From positions 35,398 to 99,397 of the forward strand of contig DATKQE010000109.1 of assembly GCA_035532935.1 (NCBI GenBank): a DNA stretch of 64,000 bases, given 5' to 3'. A program made the translations under genes and the position numbers. The stretch's first letter is position 1, and each line of letters begins with the position of its first letter. The DNA comes from DATJLY01 sp035532935. GTDB taxonomy: Bacteria > Pseudomonadota > Alphaproteobacteria > ATCC43930 > CGMCC-115725. Shown in pieces: positions 45,856 through 54,431 of the stretch. Below the pieces are notes generated by a model. That model searched no databases. It was given only the letters and a program-made list of their open reading frames with translations, and was not told where the DNA came from.

Positions 45856-47049
45856 TCAACGTCGCTCGGTCATGGCGCCCCAAGAAGCGTACCAGAACGC
45901 GGCGGCGGCGACGGCGCTGACCGCGAGCACGGTCCACAGCACCGCGTCGTAGCGTCCGGTCGCGCTCCAGATCAGGGCCGCGCCATAGGGGGCAAGGCCG
46001 CGTGCGATATTGGCCGGCAGCGTCAGCGCGCCATTGATGGCGCCGTAGCTCTCGCGCCACAGCAGCTCTGGCACCGCGGTGCCGCGGATGATGGTGAGGA
46101 TGCCGTTGGCGGCGCCCCACAGGATGGCGAAGGCGAAGGGCGCCGCCGCGGCCGAGGGAAACAGCACCAGAATCACGACCGCGCCCGGAAAGACCAGGAA
46201 GGCGCAGCGCCCGGCCAGGGCGGCGCTGGTCCGCCGGCCCAAGGCCAAAAGGGCGATGCGCCCCGCGACCTGCGCGGGTCCGAACGTGGCGACGGCGGCG
46301 ACGATGGTGGCGGTCGGCACGCCGCGCTGGGTGAGCAGCGGGATGATATGGAACGTCAGCGCCGACAGCGTCGCGGAATAGGCGGTAAACGCGAGGGCCA
46401 AGGCCCAGAACACCGGATGCCGCAGCGCGCGGCGGAACGCTTCGTCCCGCGGCGCGGGCGATCGTGCCGCGCGCGCGGCCCCGTCGCCCGCCGGCGCGCG
46501 CAGGCCCCAGGCATGCACGGGCAAACAGATGACCGCGTTGGCGAGCGCGAGCGCGATCAGCGCATGGCGCCAGCCCAACGTCCCGATCAGCAACTGGGTC
46601 AGCGGAATGAACACGGTGCTGGCGAAGCCGCCGACCAGCGTCAGCACCGTGATCCGCCGGCCGTAGCTCTCGGGGAATGTCCGGGTGATGACGGCGAAGA
46701 CCGGATCGTAGAGCGTCGCGGCAAGCGCCAGGCCGAGGCCGAGCCAGACGGCGTAGAAGACGACGACGCCGGTGACCTGCGACCACGCCGCCAGCAACAC
46801 CGCCCCCAGCGCCGAGCCCCACGTCATGACCGCGCGCCCGCCGCGTCGGTCGATCCAGCGTCCGACCGGATAGGCGGCGAGGCCCGCGACCAGGAGGCCG
46901 GCGGACAAGGCGCCGTTGATGGCGGTAGGGCTCCAGCCGAGCTCGCGCTCCATCGGCACGACGAAGAGCGAGAAGCTGTAATAGATCGTGCCCCAAGAGA
47001 CGAGCTGCGCCGCGGCGAGCGCATAGACCAGTCTCCAGCCGCTCCTCAT
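45856..47049 (-). CDS. MFS transporter
   Basis: 397-residue inner-membrane carrier with about twelve hydrophobic segments. The first segment is YALAAAQLVSWGTIYYSFSL; the helix 2-3 loop is GRWIDRRGGRAVMTWGSALG (the MFS motif-A position), and a central cytoplasmic loop is rich in Ala and Arg (AARAARSPAPRDEAFRRAL). The residue pattern FRRALRHPVFWALALAF occurs in monocarboxylate-like MFS proteins. Substrate unknown. It is transcribed divergently from the beta-hydroxyacid dehydrogenase gene (92 bases). Confidence 0.88.
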   Translation of the reverse strand: MRSGWRLVYALAAAQLVSWGTIYYSFSLFVVPMERELGWSPTAINGALSAGLLVAGLAAYPVGRWIDRRGGRAVMTWGSALGAVLLAAWSQVTGVVVFYAVWLGLGLALAATLYDPVFAVITRTFPESYGRRITVLTLVGGFASTVFIPLTQLLIGTLGWRHALIALALANAVICLPVHAWGLRAPAGDGAARAARSPAPRDEAFRRALRHPVFWALALAFTAYSATLSALTFHIIPLLTQRGVPTATIVAAVATFGPAQVAGRIALLALGRRTSAALAGRCAFLVFPGAVVILVLFPSAAAAPFAFAILWGAANGILTIIRGTAVPELLWRESYGAINGALTLPANIARGLAPYGAALIWSATGRYDAVLWTVLAVSAVAAAAFWYASWGAMTERR

Positions 47050-47141
47050 CCGCTTGTCTCCCGACCGGGGGGCGCGCCGCAGCGACTGGCGTAGTATGCT
47101 GGCCGCGAGCCACGGAAGGAACGCGTTTTCAGGAGGCAGCG

Positions 47142-48038
47142 ATGGCGGAACATTTCGGCTTCGTCGGCGTCGGCCGCATGGGCGGGCCGATGGCGGGGCG
47201 GCTCCTCGATGCGGGCCATCGTCTCACCGTCTTCGACGTGAGCGACGCGGCGATGGCACCGCTCGTCGCGCGCGGCGCCGTTCGGGCCGCATCGCTCGGC
47301 GCGCTCGCCGACGCGGTCGAGACGGTGTTCGCGAGCCTGCCCACGCCCGATATCGTGCGCGCGGCGGCGGTCGGCGAGGGCGGCGTCGTCACCGGCGGCC
47401 GGATCAAGACCTTCGTCGACCTCTCGACCACCGGGCCGCGCGTCGCGGCGGAGATCGCCGCGCTGCTCGGCGCGCGCGGCATCGAAGCGGTCGATGCGCC
47501 GGTCAGCGGCGGGGTCGGCGGCGCGCGCAAGGGGACGCTTGCGGTCATGGCCGCCTGTCCGCCGGCATCGTTCCAGCGCCTCGCCCCGGTGCTCGCCACC
47601 TTCGGCAAGGTGTTCCATGTCGGCGAGCGCGCCGGGCTCGGCCAGGTGATGAAGCTCGCCAACAATCTCCTTTCCGCCACGGCGATGGCGATCACGTCCG
47701 AGGCGTTGGTGATGGGGGTCAAGGCCGGGCTCGATCCGCGCACGATGATCGAGGTCATCAATGCGGGAAGCGGACGCAACACTGCCAGCCAGGACAAGTT
47801 TCCCAACGCGGTGCTGCCGCGCCGCTTCGATTTCGGCTTCGCCACCGGGCTCATGTACAAGGACGTGAAGCTCTGCCTCGAGGAGGCCGAGGCCCAGCAG
47901 GTGCCGATGTGGGTTGGCAGCGCCGTGCGCCAGTTGTGGCAATACGCCAATGCGAAGCTCGGCCCCGATTCCGACTTCACCCAAATCGTCCAATGCCTCG
48001 AGGACTGGGCCGGCGTCGAGGTCGGCGGCAACCGCTGA
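47142..48038 (+). CDS. NAD-binding beta-hydroxyacid dehydrogenase (GarR/MmsB-like)
   Basis: 298-residue member of the 3-hydroxyisobutyrate/tartronate semialdehyde reductase family. Rossmann motif FGFVGVGRMGGPMAGRLLDA, substrate loop VDAPVSGGVGGARKGTLAVM and catalytic Lys in LGQVMKLANNLLSATAM. AGGAGGCAGCG precedes the ATG. It would oxidise a beta-hydroxyacid or reduce the semialdehyde. The next gene, an MBL-fold lactonase-like protein, follows 14 bases on, so the two are likely co-transcribed. Confidence 0.92.
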   Translation: MAEHFGFVGVGRMGGPMAGRLLDAGHRLTVFDVSDAAMAPLVARGAVRAASLGALADAVETVFASLPTPDIVRAAAVGEGGVVTGGRIKTFVDLSTTGPRVAAEIAALLGARGIEAVDAPVSGGVGGARKGTLAVMAACPPASFQRLAPVLATFGKVFHVGERAGLGQVMKLANNLLSATAMAITSEALVMGVKAGLDPRTMIEVINAGSGRNTASQDKFPNAVLPRRFDFGFATGLMYKDVKLCLEEAEAQQVPMWVGSAVRQLWQYANAKLGPDSDFTQIVQCLEDWAGVEVGGNR

Positions 48039-48052
48039 CTGCAGAGGAGCTC

Positions 48053-48838
48053 ATGTCAGGGACGCCCGCCTACGAGATCTATGCCGTGCGCTATGCGCGC
48101 CACGACCGCCGTGCCGGCGAGAATTTTCTCGGCGGCGATCCCCATGACGGGCCGATGCCGCTCGACTATTTCGTCTGGGCGATCGTCGGTGCGGATCGGA
48201 CCTTCGTGGTCGATACCGGCTTCGGCGCCGCGGCGGCGGAAGCGCGCGGGCGCGAGCTGCTGCGCGCGCCGGCCGAAGGGCTCAAGGCGATCGGCGTCGA
48301 TCCCGCGCGCGTCGAGGACGTGATCATCACCCACATGCATTACGACCACGCCGGCAATCTCGATCTTTTTCCCAATGCCGTCTTCCACATTCAGGACCGC
48401 GAGATGGGCTATGTGACCGGGCGCTCCATGTGCCACGACACGCTGCGCGCCTCGTTCGCGGTCGAGGACGTGGTCGCGATGGTGCGCCGGCTTTATGCCG
48501 GCCGGATCGCGTTTCACGATGGCGACGACGAGATCGTGCCGGGCGTGAGCTTGCATTTCATCGGCGGGCATACCATGGGCTTGCAATCGGTGCGGGTGGC
48601 GACGCGGCGCGGCCATGTCGTGCTGGCGTCCGATGCGGCGCATCTTTATGCGCATCTCGACCAGCGCCGCGCCTTTCCCGTCGTCTACAACGTCGCCGAC
48701 ATGCTCGAAGGGCACGCGAAGCTGCGCCGCCTCGCAAGTTCGCCGGCACATATCGTTCCCGGCCACGATCCGCTGGTGATGCGGCGCTATCCGCCGGCGC
48801 GGCCCGAGCTCGAGGGCATCGTCGTCCGGCTCGACTAG
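48053..48838 (+). CDS. N-acyl homoserine lactonase-like MBL-fold hydrolase
   Basis: 261-residue metallo-beta-lactamase fold protein. Metal motif VIITHMHYDHAGNLDLFPNA (HxHxDH), then IGGHTMGLQSVRV, LASDAAHLYAH and HIVPGHDPLVM supply the remaining ligands. Residues DYFVWAIVGADRTFVVDTGF are typical of AiiA/AttM-like lactonases. It may open a lactone ring; quorum quenching is possible but not shown, and its partnership with a hydroxyacid dehydrogenase favours a catabolic lactone. AGAGGAG lies before the ATG at 48053. Confidence 0.88.
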   Translation: MSGTPAYEIYAVRYARHDRRAGENFLGGDPHDGPMPLDYFVWAIVGADRTFVVDTGFGAAAAEARGRELLRAPAEGLKAIGVDPARVEDVIITHMHYDHAGNLDLFPNAVFHIQDREMGYVTGRSMCHDTLRASFAVEDVVAMVRRLYAGRIAFHDGDDEIVPGVSLHFIGGHTMGLQSVRVATRRGHVVLASDAAHLYAHLDQRRAFPVVYNVADMLEGHAKLRRLASSPAHIVPGHDPLVMRRYPPARPELEGIVVRLD

Positions 48839-48846
48839 GGCGGCTT

Positions 48847-48978
48847 CTATCGGTTGAGCCAGCGCCGCATGAAGCCGAGCAACCCCTGCGGCATGAAGAT
48901 GACCATGGCGATGAAGATCATGCCCTCGGGAATGAGATCGTATTCGGTGAAGAAGCGCGACAGGTCCTCGCGCACCAT
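48847..48978 (-). pseudogene. Remnant of a branched-chain amino acid ABC permease (livM) 3' end
   Basis: A leftward frame ending with TAG at 48847-48849 reads VREDLSRFFTEYDLIP and EGMIFIAMVIFMPQGLLG, then FMRRWLNR. This is the form of the last transmembrane segment and C-terminus of LivM-type permeases (MVIFMPQGLLG in place of VVLFAPRGL). Nothing of the other 270 or so residues is present upstream, where the sequence turns into another broken gene on the other strand. It is therefore a relic. It lies 9 bases after the lactonase gene stop. Confidence 0.65.
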
Positions 48979-49193
48979 GGAGCATTACCGCCGGCTCGGC
49001 TCTTCGGAAGCGGTGCGCCAACTCGGCTTGCCGCAGGACCATCCGACCGATGCCGCCTCTGTCACCCGCTATGGCAGGGCTGGGGCGGGCGGGGCTGCTC
49101 GAGACCTACAGCCCCGAGCGAGGCGAATTCCTCGCTCGGCGTACAATCGACGAACTGCTGGCGACGGTCGCGGGTGGGAAGCCGCCGGATTAA
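48977..49193 (+). pseudogene. Remnant of an FAD-dependent hydroxylase plus unassigned fragment
   Basis: From the ATG at 48977 the frame reads EHYRRLGSSEAVRQLGLP and QDHPTDAASVTRYG, which resembles the segment after the Gly-rich FAD site in FAD-dependent aromatic hydroxylases (EHYRRLG-x6-ALGLPxDHPTDxxYFTR). Similarity stops near 49078. A second short open piece in another frame, from about 49092 to the TAA at 49191-49193, reads LLETYSPERGEFLARRTIDE and then LLATVAGGKPPD; its origin is unclear. It overlaps the convergent hslR-like stop. With the livM relic it fills the 351-base gap 48839-49189. Confidence 0.55.
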
Positions 49194-49528
49194 TCTTTGC
49201 CGGCGGCGGATTCGTCGAAGAGGGTCGTCCACGCCGTTTCGGCTGCGGCGAGCGGGCGCGGCGCCTCGGGCTCGTCATAAAGCAGCCGTGCCACGGCGGC
49301 AGGGCCGCGGCGCTCGCCCAGCGCGGCGATGACCAGGACGCGGCGCACGCGGCCTTGCATGACGGCGACGGTATCGCCGGCCCGCACCAGGTGATGCGGC
49401 TTCAGCACGACGCTGCCGCCGACGCTGACGCCGCCCGACTGGCACAGCCGCGCCGCCAGCGACCGGGTCCGCGCCAGCCGCGCGAACCACAGCCACTTGT
49501 CGAGCCGCAGCGTCGCCGCGCCCGTCAT
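49190..49528 (-). CDS. S4-domain RNA-binding protein, Hsp15-like
   Basis: 112-residue protein with an S4 RNA-binding domain: LRLDKWLWFARLARTRSLAA, LCQSGGVSVGG, and HHLVRAGDTVAV. This is the HslR/Hsp15 form, whose E. coli member binds free 50S subunits carrying nascent chains. The ATG overlaps the helicase stop (ATGA, 49525-49528), so it is translated with the SUV3-like helicase, an arrangement seen in many alphaproteobacteria and suggesting a joint role in RNA or ribosome metabolism. Confidence 0.9.
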   Translation of the reverse strand: MTGAATLRLDKWLWFARLARTRSLAARLCQSGGVSVGGSVVLKPHHLVRAGDTVAVMQGRVRRVLVIAALGERRGPAAVARLLYDEPEAPRPLAAAETAWTTLFDESAAGKD

Positions 49529-52002
49529 CGCGCGAGCCGCAGCTCCTTGAGCTTGGCGAACGGGCTGTCGCGCGTCGCCTCGGTCGCGCGCCGGCCGGCG
49601 AAACGGCGCGGCCGCGGATGCAACACGATCATGCCCTCGCCGCCATCGGGCGCGGCGCGATAGCCCAGCGCCGGCAGCACGGCGGCAAGCTCGGCGATCG
49701 AGCAACCGGCCAGCGCCGCAATCTCGGCCCCGGCGACAAAAGCGCCGCCTCGGGCGAGCCGCCGCGTTGCCGCCGCGAGCCGTTCGAGGCGATCGACCCT
49801 GAGCACGCGCGGGCCCAGCACGCGATAGCCCATCACCCGATAGGCGTCCTCGCTCACCGCCTCGTCGCGCCGCGCGGCCGGGCCGCCCGGCACCGCCGGA
49901 ACCGCGCCGCCCGTGCGCATCGCCCACAACAGGCCCTTGAGCGCCGCTTCCCGCGGCTTGAGCAACGCGTCGAAATAGACCGTCTCGATGCCGAGCCGCA
50001 CGCCCAGCCGCGCCAGCACCTTGCGGTCGGCGGCACCCAAGGCCGCGCGCAGCGCCGTCACCTCGCGCGTCGGCAGGCTGCCCAGCGCCTCGCCGAGCTG
50101 GAACACGAGGCCGCGCGCCGGTCCCTTGAGCTCGGCCGCGCGGGCGCGGAACAGCGCGCCGAGGCCACGCCGCACCGCCGCCGCGACGAAGTCGGCGAGA
50201 CGATGACGCACCGCCTCGCGCAACGGGCCGTCGAGGAAATCGCCCGGCAAAGCCTCGACGCGCGGGCTCAGCCCGGTCTCGCCGGGCGCGAGCCGGCCCA
50301 CCGCGCCGCCCCGCCACAGCACCGCGCCATCGCCCGCAAGCGCGAATTCGCCGTCGCCCGCCGCGGCCAGTTCGCGGGCGCGCGCCGCGATCTCGCCGCG
50401 GAGCACGCGATTGGCGGCGGCGAGCAGCGTGCGGCCGTCGTCCGACGTCGCGGCATCGGGCGCAAAGCGGAATCCGTCGAGCCGGCCGACATAGTGACCT
50501 TCGACCTTGACCTCGCCATCGCGGCTCACCGACGCCAGCAGCTCGCGCGAAGACGCGAGCTGGCGCACCAGGAACGCCGAGCGCCGGTCGACGAAGCGCT
50601 GCGTGATGCGGTCGTGCAGCGCGTCGGACAACTGGTCCTCGATCGCGCGCGCGCGTTCCTGCCAATGCACGCTGTCGGCAAGCCATTCCGGCCGGTGCGC
50701 GATATAGGTCCAAGTGCGGATATGGGCGATGCGGCTCATCAGCGTGTCGATGTCGCCGTCGCTGCGGTCGAGCCGCGCCATCTGGCTTGCCACCCAGTCG
50801 GTCGGCAGGCGCTCGGTCGGCCCGGCGAGGTGGCGATAGATCTGCGCCAGGAGGCGCGCGTGGGTCTCGCTCATCACCTTGCGGAAATCGGGAATCTGGC
50901 AGACTTCCCACAACAGGCGCACCGCGGCGGGATCGGCGGCGCGTGCGACGATCTCGGGGTTGCGGCTCAGCGCGCGCAGCGCGCGGTGATCGTCGGCCTC
51001 GCGCGCGAGCATGAGTCCGCGCGTGGTGGGGCGCGTCTCGAGGCTGGCGAGCAATTGCCGCGGCGAGCGGAAATCGAGTCGCGCGCTGCGCCAGAAAATG
51101 CGCTCGAGCGGATCGAAGCGGTGATTCTCGACCGCCTCGACGATTTCGGGATCGAGCTCCTCGAGCTCGGCGGTGGTGCCGAAGGTGCCGTCGCTCATGT
51201 GTCGGCCGGCGCGGCCGGCGATCTGCGCGATTTCGGCGGCGGTGAGCCGGCGCGGCGATTCGCCGTCGAACTTCACCACCCGCGCGAAGGCGACATGGTC
51301 GAGATCCATGTTGAGGCCCATGCCGATCGCGTCGGTGGCAACGAGATAATCGACCTCGCCCGACTGGAACAGCCCGACCTGCGCGTTGCGCGCGCGCGGC
51401 GACAAGGCGCCCAGCACCACGGCGGTGCCGCCGCGCTGGCGCCGCATCAACTCGGCGAGCGCGAACACATCGGCGACGGCGAAGGCGACGACGGCGCTGC
51501 GCGGCGGCAGACGCGTCACCTTCCTGGCGCCGACATAGCGCAGCGTCGAAAAGCGCGGCCGGCTGATGAACTCCGCCTCGGGCACGAGTCGCCGCAACAG
51601 CGGGCGAATCGTGTCCGCGCCGAGCAGCATCGTCTCGCCGCGGCCGCGCGCGTGTAACAGCCGGTCGGTGAAGACATGGCCGCGCTCGGGATCGCCGCAG
51701 AGCTGAATCTCGTCGACGGCGAGAAAATCGACCGGACGGTCGAGCGGCATCGACTCGACGGTGCAAACGAAATAGGCGGGATTGGGCGGGATGATCTTCT
51801 CTTCGCCCGTAATCAGCGCGACGGCTCGTAACCCTTTGAGCTTGACGATCCGATCGTAGTTCTCGCGCGCCAGGAGCCGAAGCGGGAAACCGATCATCCC
51901 GGTGGCGTGGCCGAGCATGCGCTCGATAGCGAGATGGGTCTTGCCGGTGTTGGTCGGCCCGAGAACCGCCAACACGCGCGCGGCGCGGGAAAGCACTCCC
52001 AT
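49525..52002 (-). CDS. SUV3-like ATP-dependent RNA/DNA helicase
   Basis: 825-residue helicase of the SUV3 (MgpS-like) group. Walker A GPTNTGKTHLAIERM is at residues 15-29, motif II VDEIQLCGDPERGHVF has DEIQ in place of DExD/H, and motif VI is IAQIAGRAGRHMSDGTFG. The SUV3 C-terminal region follows to about residue 450. The remaining 370 residues are Ala/Arg-rich and end KLKELRLAR; they lack a named domain I recognise. It unwinds RNA or RNA:DNA duplexes, presumably for RNA decay. Upstream ORFs in the other frame are shadows. Confidence 0.9.
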   Translation of the reverse strand: MGVLSRAARVLAVLGPTNTGKTHLAIERMLGHATGMIGFPLRLLARENYDRIVKLKGLRAVALITGEEKIIPPNPAYFVCTVESMPLDRPVDFLAVDEIQLCGDPERGHVFTDRLLHARGRGETMLLGADTIRPLLRRLVPEAEFISRPRFSTLRYVGARKVTRLPPRSAVVAFAVADVFALAELMRRQRGGTAVVLGALSPRARNAQVGLFQSGEVDYLVATDAIGMGLNMDLDHVAFARVVKFDGESPRRLTAAEIAQIAGRAGRHMSDGTFGTTAELEELDPEIVEAVENHRFDPLERIFWRSARLDFRSPRQLLASLETRPTTRGLMLAREADDHRALRALSRNPEIVARAADPAAVRLLWEVCQIPDFRKVMSETHARLLAQIYRHLAGPTERLPTDWVASQMARLDRSDGDIDTLMSRIAHIRTWTYIAHRPEWLADSVHWQERARAIEDQLSDALHDRITQRFVDRRSAFLVRQLASSRELLASVSRDGEVKVEGHYVGRLDGFRFAPDAATSDDGRTLLAAANRVLRGEIAARARELAAAGDGEFALAGDGAVLWRGGAVGRLAPGETGLSPRVEALPGDFLDGPLREAVRHRLADFVAAAVRRGLGALFRARAAELKGPARGLVFQLGEALGSLPTREVTALRAALGAADRKVLARLGVRLGIETVYFDALLKPREAALKGLLWAMRTGGAVPAVPGGPAARRDEAVSEDAYRVMGYRVLGPRVLRVDRLERLAAATRRLARGGAFVAGAEIAALAGCSIAELAAVLPALGYRAAPDGGEGMIVLHPRPRRFAGRRATEATRDSPFAKLKELRLAR

Positions 52003-52188
52003 GACGACAGAATCGGTGTTTCGGACAAGAAAGGCAAGGCCGGACCCGCCGCTGCGCCGCCGATTCTCTCTTCATGTGCATAATTCATCGGTTGCCCTTG
52101 ACGAACGCGCGAAGAGGATTCCACCATCGCGACAGGTTCAACGACAACATAGCGGGATGATCTTCGTCCCGTAGCGAAAGGACCGCCC
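52003..52188. promoter_or_regulatory. Divergent promoter region
   Basis: 186 bases between the leftward helicase and the rightward Sel1-like gene, both starting outward. No coding remnant seen. A less G+C-rich segment (about 52070-52170) is the likely promoter area, but no clear -35/-10 pair can be assigned. AAAGGA lies 8-9 bases before the GTG at 52189. Confidence 0.4.
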
Positions 52189-53265
52189 GTGACCGCGGAG
52201 CCGCAGCCGAGTGCTGCCGCCATTCTCGACACGCTGAACGAGATCAAGCGCGAGTTGGCGGAAAGCAGAATCGATCGATCGTCACCCTCGATCACGGTGA
52301 GGCCGATAAAGATTGTGGGTGAAAGCAGCGAGGCCACGCCGGCCTCGACGCCGCGCGTCGAAGTCGCGCCTCGCGCCGAACGCGGGCCACTGCCGCCGCG
52401 CCGTTCGACCGCGCGTCGCATCGCGCTCGGCATCGTCGTCGCCTGCGCTTATGTCGGCATCTTCGCTGTCGCGGGCATCTTCGTCTCGCGCGCGGTGCGG
52501 CCGCATGGCGATGGCGCCGCGAGCGTGACGGCGACGGCGGAGCGAGTCGTCGCCGCGATTGCGGCGCGCGCCGATGCCGTCATGGCGGGCTGGCGCGGCA
52601 CCGGCGCCCCGGCGCCGGCGGACGAAGCGCCGCTCGCGGTCGCCCGCCCAGCGCGCCCCGCGGTGATGCCGCCTGCCGCGCCACGCGCGCCCGGCGCCGC
52701 GACAAACGCGTCAGCCGCAGCCTCGCCCGCCGCTCTGCCGGCGCCACGCGCCGAAGCATCGCCGCCGATAGCGCCACGCGCCGAAGCATCACCGCCGACT
52801 GCGCCGCACGCTGAAGCATTGTCGCCGATCGTAGCGCCGCCGCCCGTCGCTGCCGCGCTGCACGCGGTGTCGCCGCCATCGGCCCCGGCTGCGCCACCAA
52901 TGCCTACGGTCGGGTCGCCGCGCGCGGACGCGGCCGCGCCGAGTGCGCCGCCTGATGTTGCGGCATCGCCCGCGCCGGCGGCGGCGGTCGCAACGCCGGC
53001 ACAAGATCTGCGCCTGCGCGGCGATCAGCGTCTCAGCGAGGGCGACGTCGCGTCGGCGCGACTCTTCTATCAGCGCGCAGCGGAGGCCGGCGATGCGCGC
53101 GCGGCGTTGCAGCTCGGCGGCACCTACGATCCGGCGTTCCTCACGCATCTCGGCGTGCAGGGCATGCGCGGCGACGTGCGGGAGGCGGCGTCCTGGTATC
53201 GCCGCGCCCTCGCGCTCGGCGACGCCGCGGCGGAACGGCGATTGCAGGCGCTGCCGGCGCAATGA
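52189..53265 (+). CDS. Membrane-anchored Sel1-like repeat protein with Pro/Ala-rich linker
   Basis: 358 residues from a GTG. Residues 1-76 are cytoplasmic and polar, 78-100 is a transmembrane segment (IALGIVVACAYVGIFAVAG), and about 120-265 is a Pro/Ala-rich low-complexity linker. The linker contains three tandem 10-residue repeats (APRAEASPPI, APRAEASPPT, APHAEALSPI). Residues 272-355 hold a Sel1/TPR-like pair: GDQRLSEGDVASARLFYQRA and VREAASWYRRALALGDAAAE. Type II membrane topology would place the repeats in the periplasm. No specific function is recognised. ATGA overlaps the next frame. Confidence 0.75.
   Translation: MTAEPQPSAAAILDTLNEIKRELAESRIDRSSPSITVRPIKIVGESSEATPASTPRVEVAPRAERGPLPPRRSTARRIALGIVVACAYVGIFAVAGIFVSRAVRPHGDGAASVTATAERVVAAIAARADAVMAGWRGTGAPAPADEAPLAVARPARPAVMPPAAPRAPGAATNASAAASPAALPAPRAEASPPIAPRAEASPPTAPHAEALSPIVAPPPVAAALHAVSPPSAPAAPPMPTVGSPRADAAAPSAPPDVAASPAPAAAVATPAQDLRLRGDQRLSEGDVASARLFYQRAAEAGDARAALQLGGTYDPAFLTHLGVQGMRGDVREAASWYRRALALGDAAAERRLQALPAQ
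52741..52830 (+). repeat. Three 30-bp in-frame tandem repeats
   Basis: Three consecutive 30-base units (52741-52770, 52771-52800, 52801-52830) beginning GCGCCACGCGCCGAAGCATC, the first two nearly identical and the third diverged. Each encodes one copy of the decapeptide APRAEASPPx in the linker of the Sel1-like protein. In-frame unit length means slippage would change linker length without breaking the gene. Confidence 0.85.
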
Positions 53266-53312
53266 CGCGATCGATGCGCCGCATCGCGCACGAAATTCAT
53301 AGGGGATCACTC

Positions 53313-54431
53313 ATGTCGTCGTCACCGTGGCGAACCGCCGCCCTCGTCGCTGCGCTTGCCGCCGTTCCGCTCGGGTTCGCGCCGGCGGCGGCGGCGCAGA
53401 CGGCCTTCGATCACGTCAATCGCGGCGTCGTCGAGCTCGAGACCGCCACCGCCGACGGCATCTCGCCCAAGATCGCCAACGATCTCGCGGACCTCGTCGA
53501 TGACGGCGCCACCCGCCGCGTGCTGCCGGTGCTGGGCGAAGGCTCGTTGCAGAACCTTGTCGATCTCAAGCGGCTGCGCGGGATCGATCTCGCCATCGTC
53601 CAGGCGGACGTGCTCGATTACGTGCGCGCGCACAAGCTCCAGCCGGGCGTCGAGACGCTGCCCTACGTCACCCGGCTCTATAACGAGGAATTCCATCTGC
53701 TCGCGCGCCGCGGCGTGAACAGCGTGGCCGAGCTTCAGGGCAAGAAGGTCAATGTCGACGTGCCGGGCGCCGGCACGGGCATCACCGCCGCCAAGATATT
53801 CGGACTGCTCGGCATCGCGATCGATCCCACCACCGACTCCACGAGCCTCGCTCTGGCCAAGCTCGAGCGTGGCCAGATCGACGCCGTCGCCTATGTCGGC
53901 GGCGCGCCCGCTCCGGTGTTCCGCACCATCGACGCCGCTTCCGGTCTGCATTTCCTCGCCATTCCGCTCCAGCCGGCGATCACCGCGGCTTATGCGCCGA
54001 CGCGACTGGACGCCAAGGAGTATCCGGGTCTGGTGCCACCCGATGGCCCGGTCGACACGGTGGCCGTGGGTGCCGTGTTGATGGCCGCCAACCTCGCGCC
54101 GCAATCCGAGCGCTATCGCAACGTCGCGAATTTCGTCGACACGTTCTTCACGCAGTTCTCCTCGCTGCTGACGCCGGGCCATCATCCGAAATGGCGCGAG
54201 GTCAATCTCGCCGCCGAGCTTCCCGGCTGGCACCGGTTCGCGCCGGCGGCCGAATGGCTCGCGCGCAACGCGGCCGTCGCGCAGCAGCCGGCGTCGAACG
54301 ATATGCGCGTGGTCTTCGAGCGCTTCCTCGACGAGCGCCTGCGCCTCACCGGCAACACGGCGATGACGCAGCAGCAGAAGGACGCCCTCTTCAGCGCGTT
54401 CCGCCAGTGGCAATCGAGCCAGGCGCCGTGA
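53313..54431 (+). CDS. TAXI-family TRAP-type solute-binding protein
   Basis: 372-residue exported protein with a signal peptide (TAALVAALAAVPLGFAPAAA, cleavage near AAAQT). The mature part VLPVLGEGSLQNLVDLKRLR and IDLAIVQADVLDYVRAH, KVNVDVPGAGTGITAAKIF and LERGQIDAVAYVGGAPAPVF follow the TAXI-type binding proteins, which serve TRAP transporters. No TRAP membrane subunits are near. AGGGGATCACTC precedes the ATG; an alternative start at 53262 overlaps the previous stop but adds a non-signal leader. Its stop overlaps the GTG of the next gene (GTGA). Confidence 0.82.
   Translation: MSSSPWRTAALVAALAAVPLGFAPAAAAQTAFDHVNRGVVELETATADGISPKIANDLADLVDDGATRRVLPVLGEGSLQNLVDLKRLRGIDLAIVQADVLDYVRAHKLQPGVETLPYVTRLYNEEFHLLARRGVNSVAELQGKKVNVDVPGAGTGITAAKIFGLLGIAIDPTTDSTSLALAKLERGQIDAVAYVGGAPAPVFRTIDAASGLHFLAIPLQPAITAAYAPTRLDAKEYPGLVPPDGPVDTVAVGAVLMAANLAPQSERYRNVANFVDTFFTQFSSLLTPGHHPKWREVNLAAELPGWHRFAPAAEWLARNAAVAQQPASNDMRVVFERFLDERLRLTGNTAMTQQQKDALFSAFRQWQSSQAP

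Noticed and set aside
49618..51657. Long plus-strand frame opposite the SUV3-like helicase
   Set aside because: Arg/Gly/Ala-rich shadow without recognisable domains; the helicase motifs lie on the other strand.
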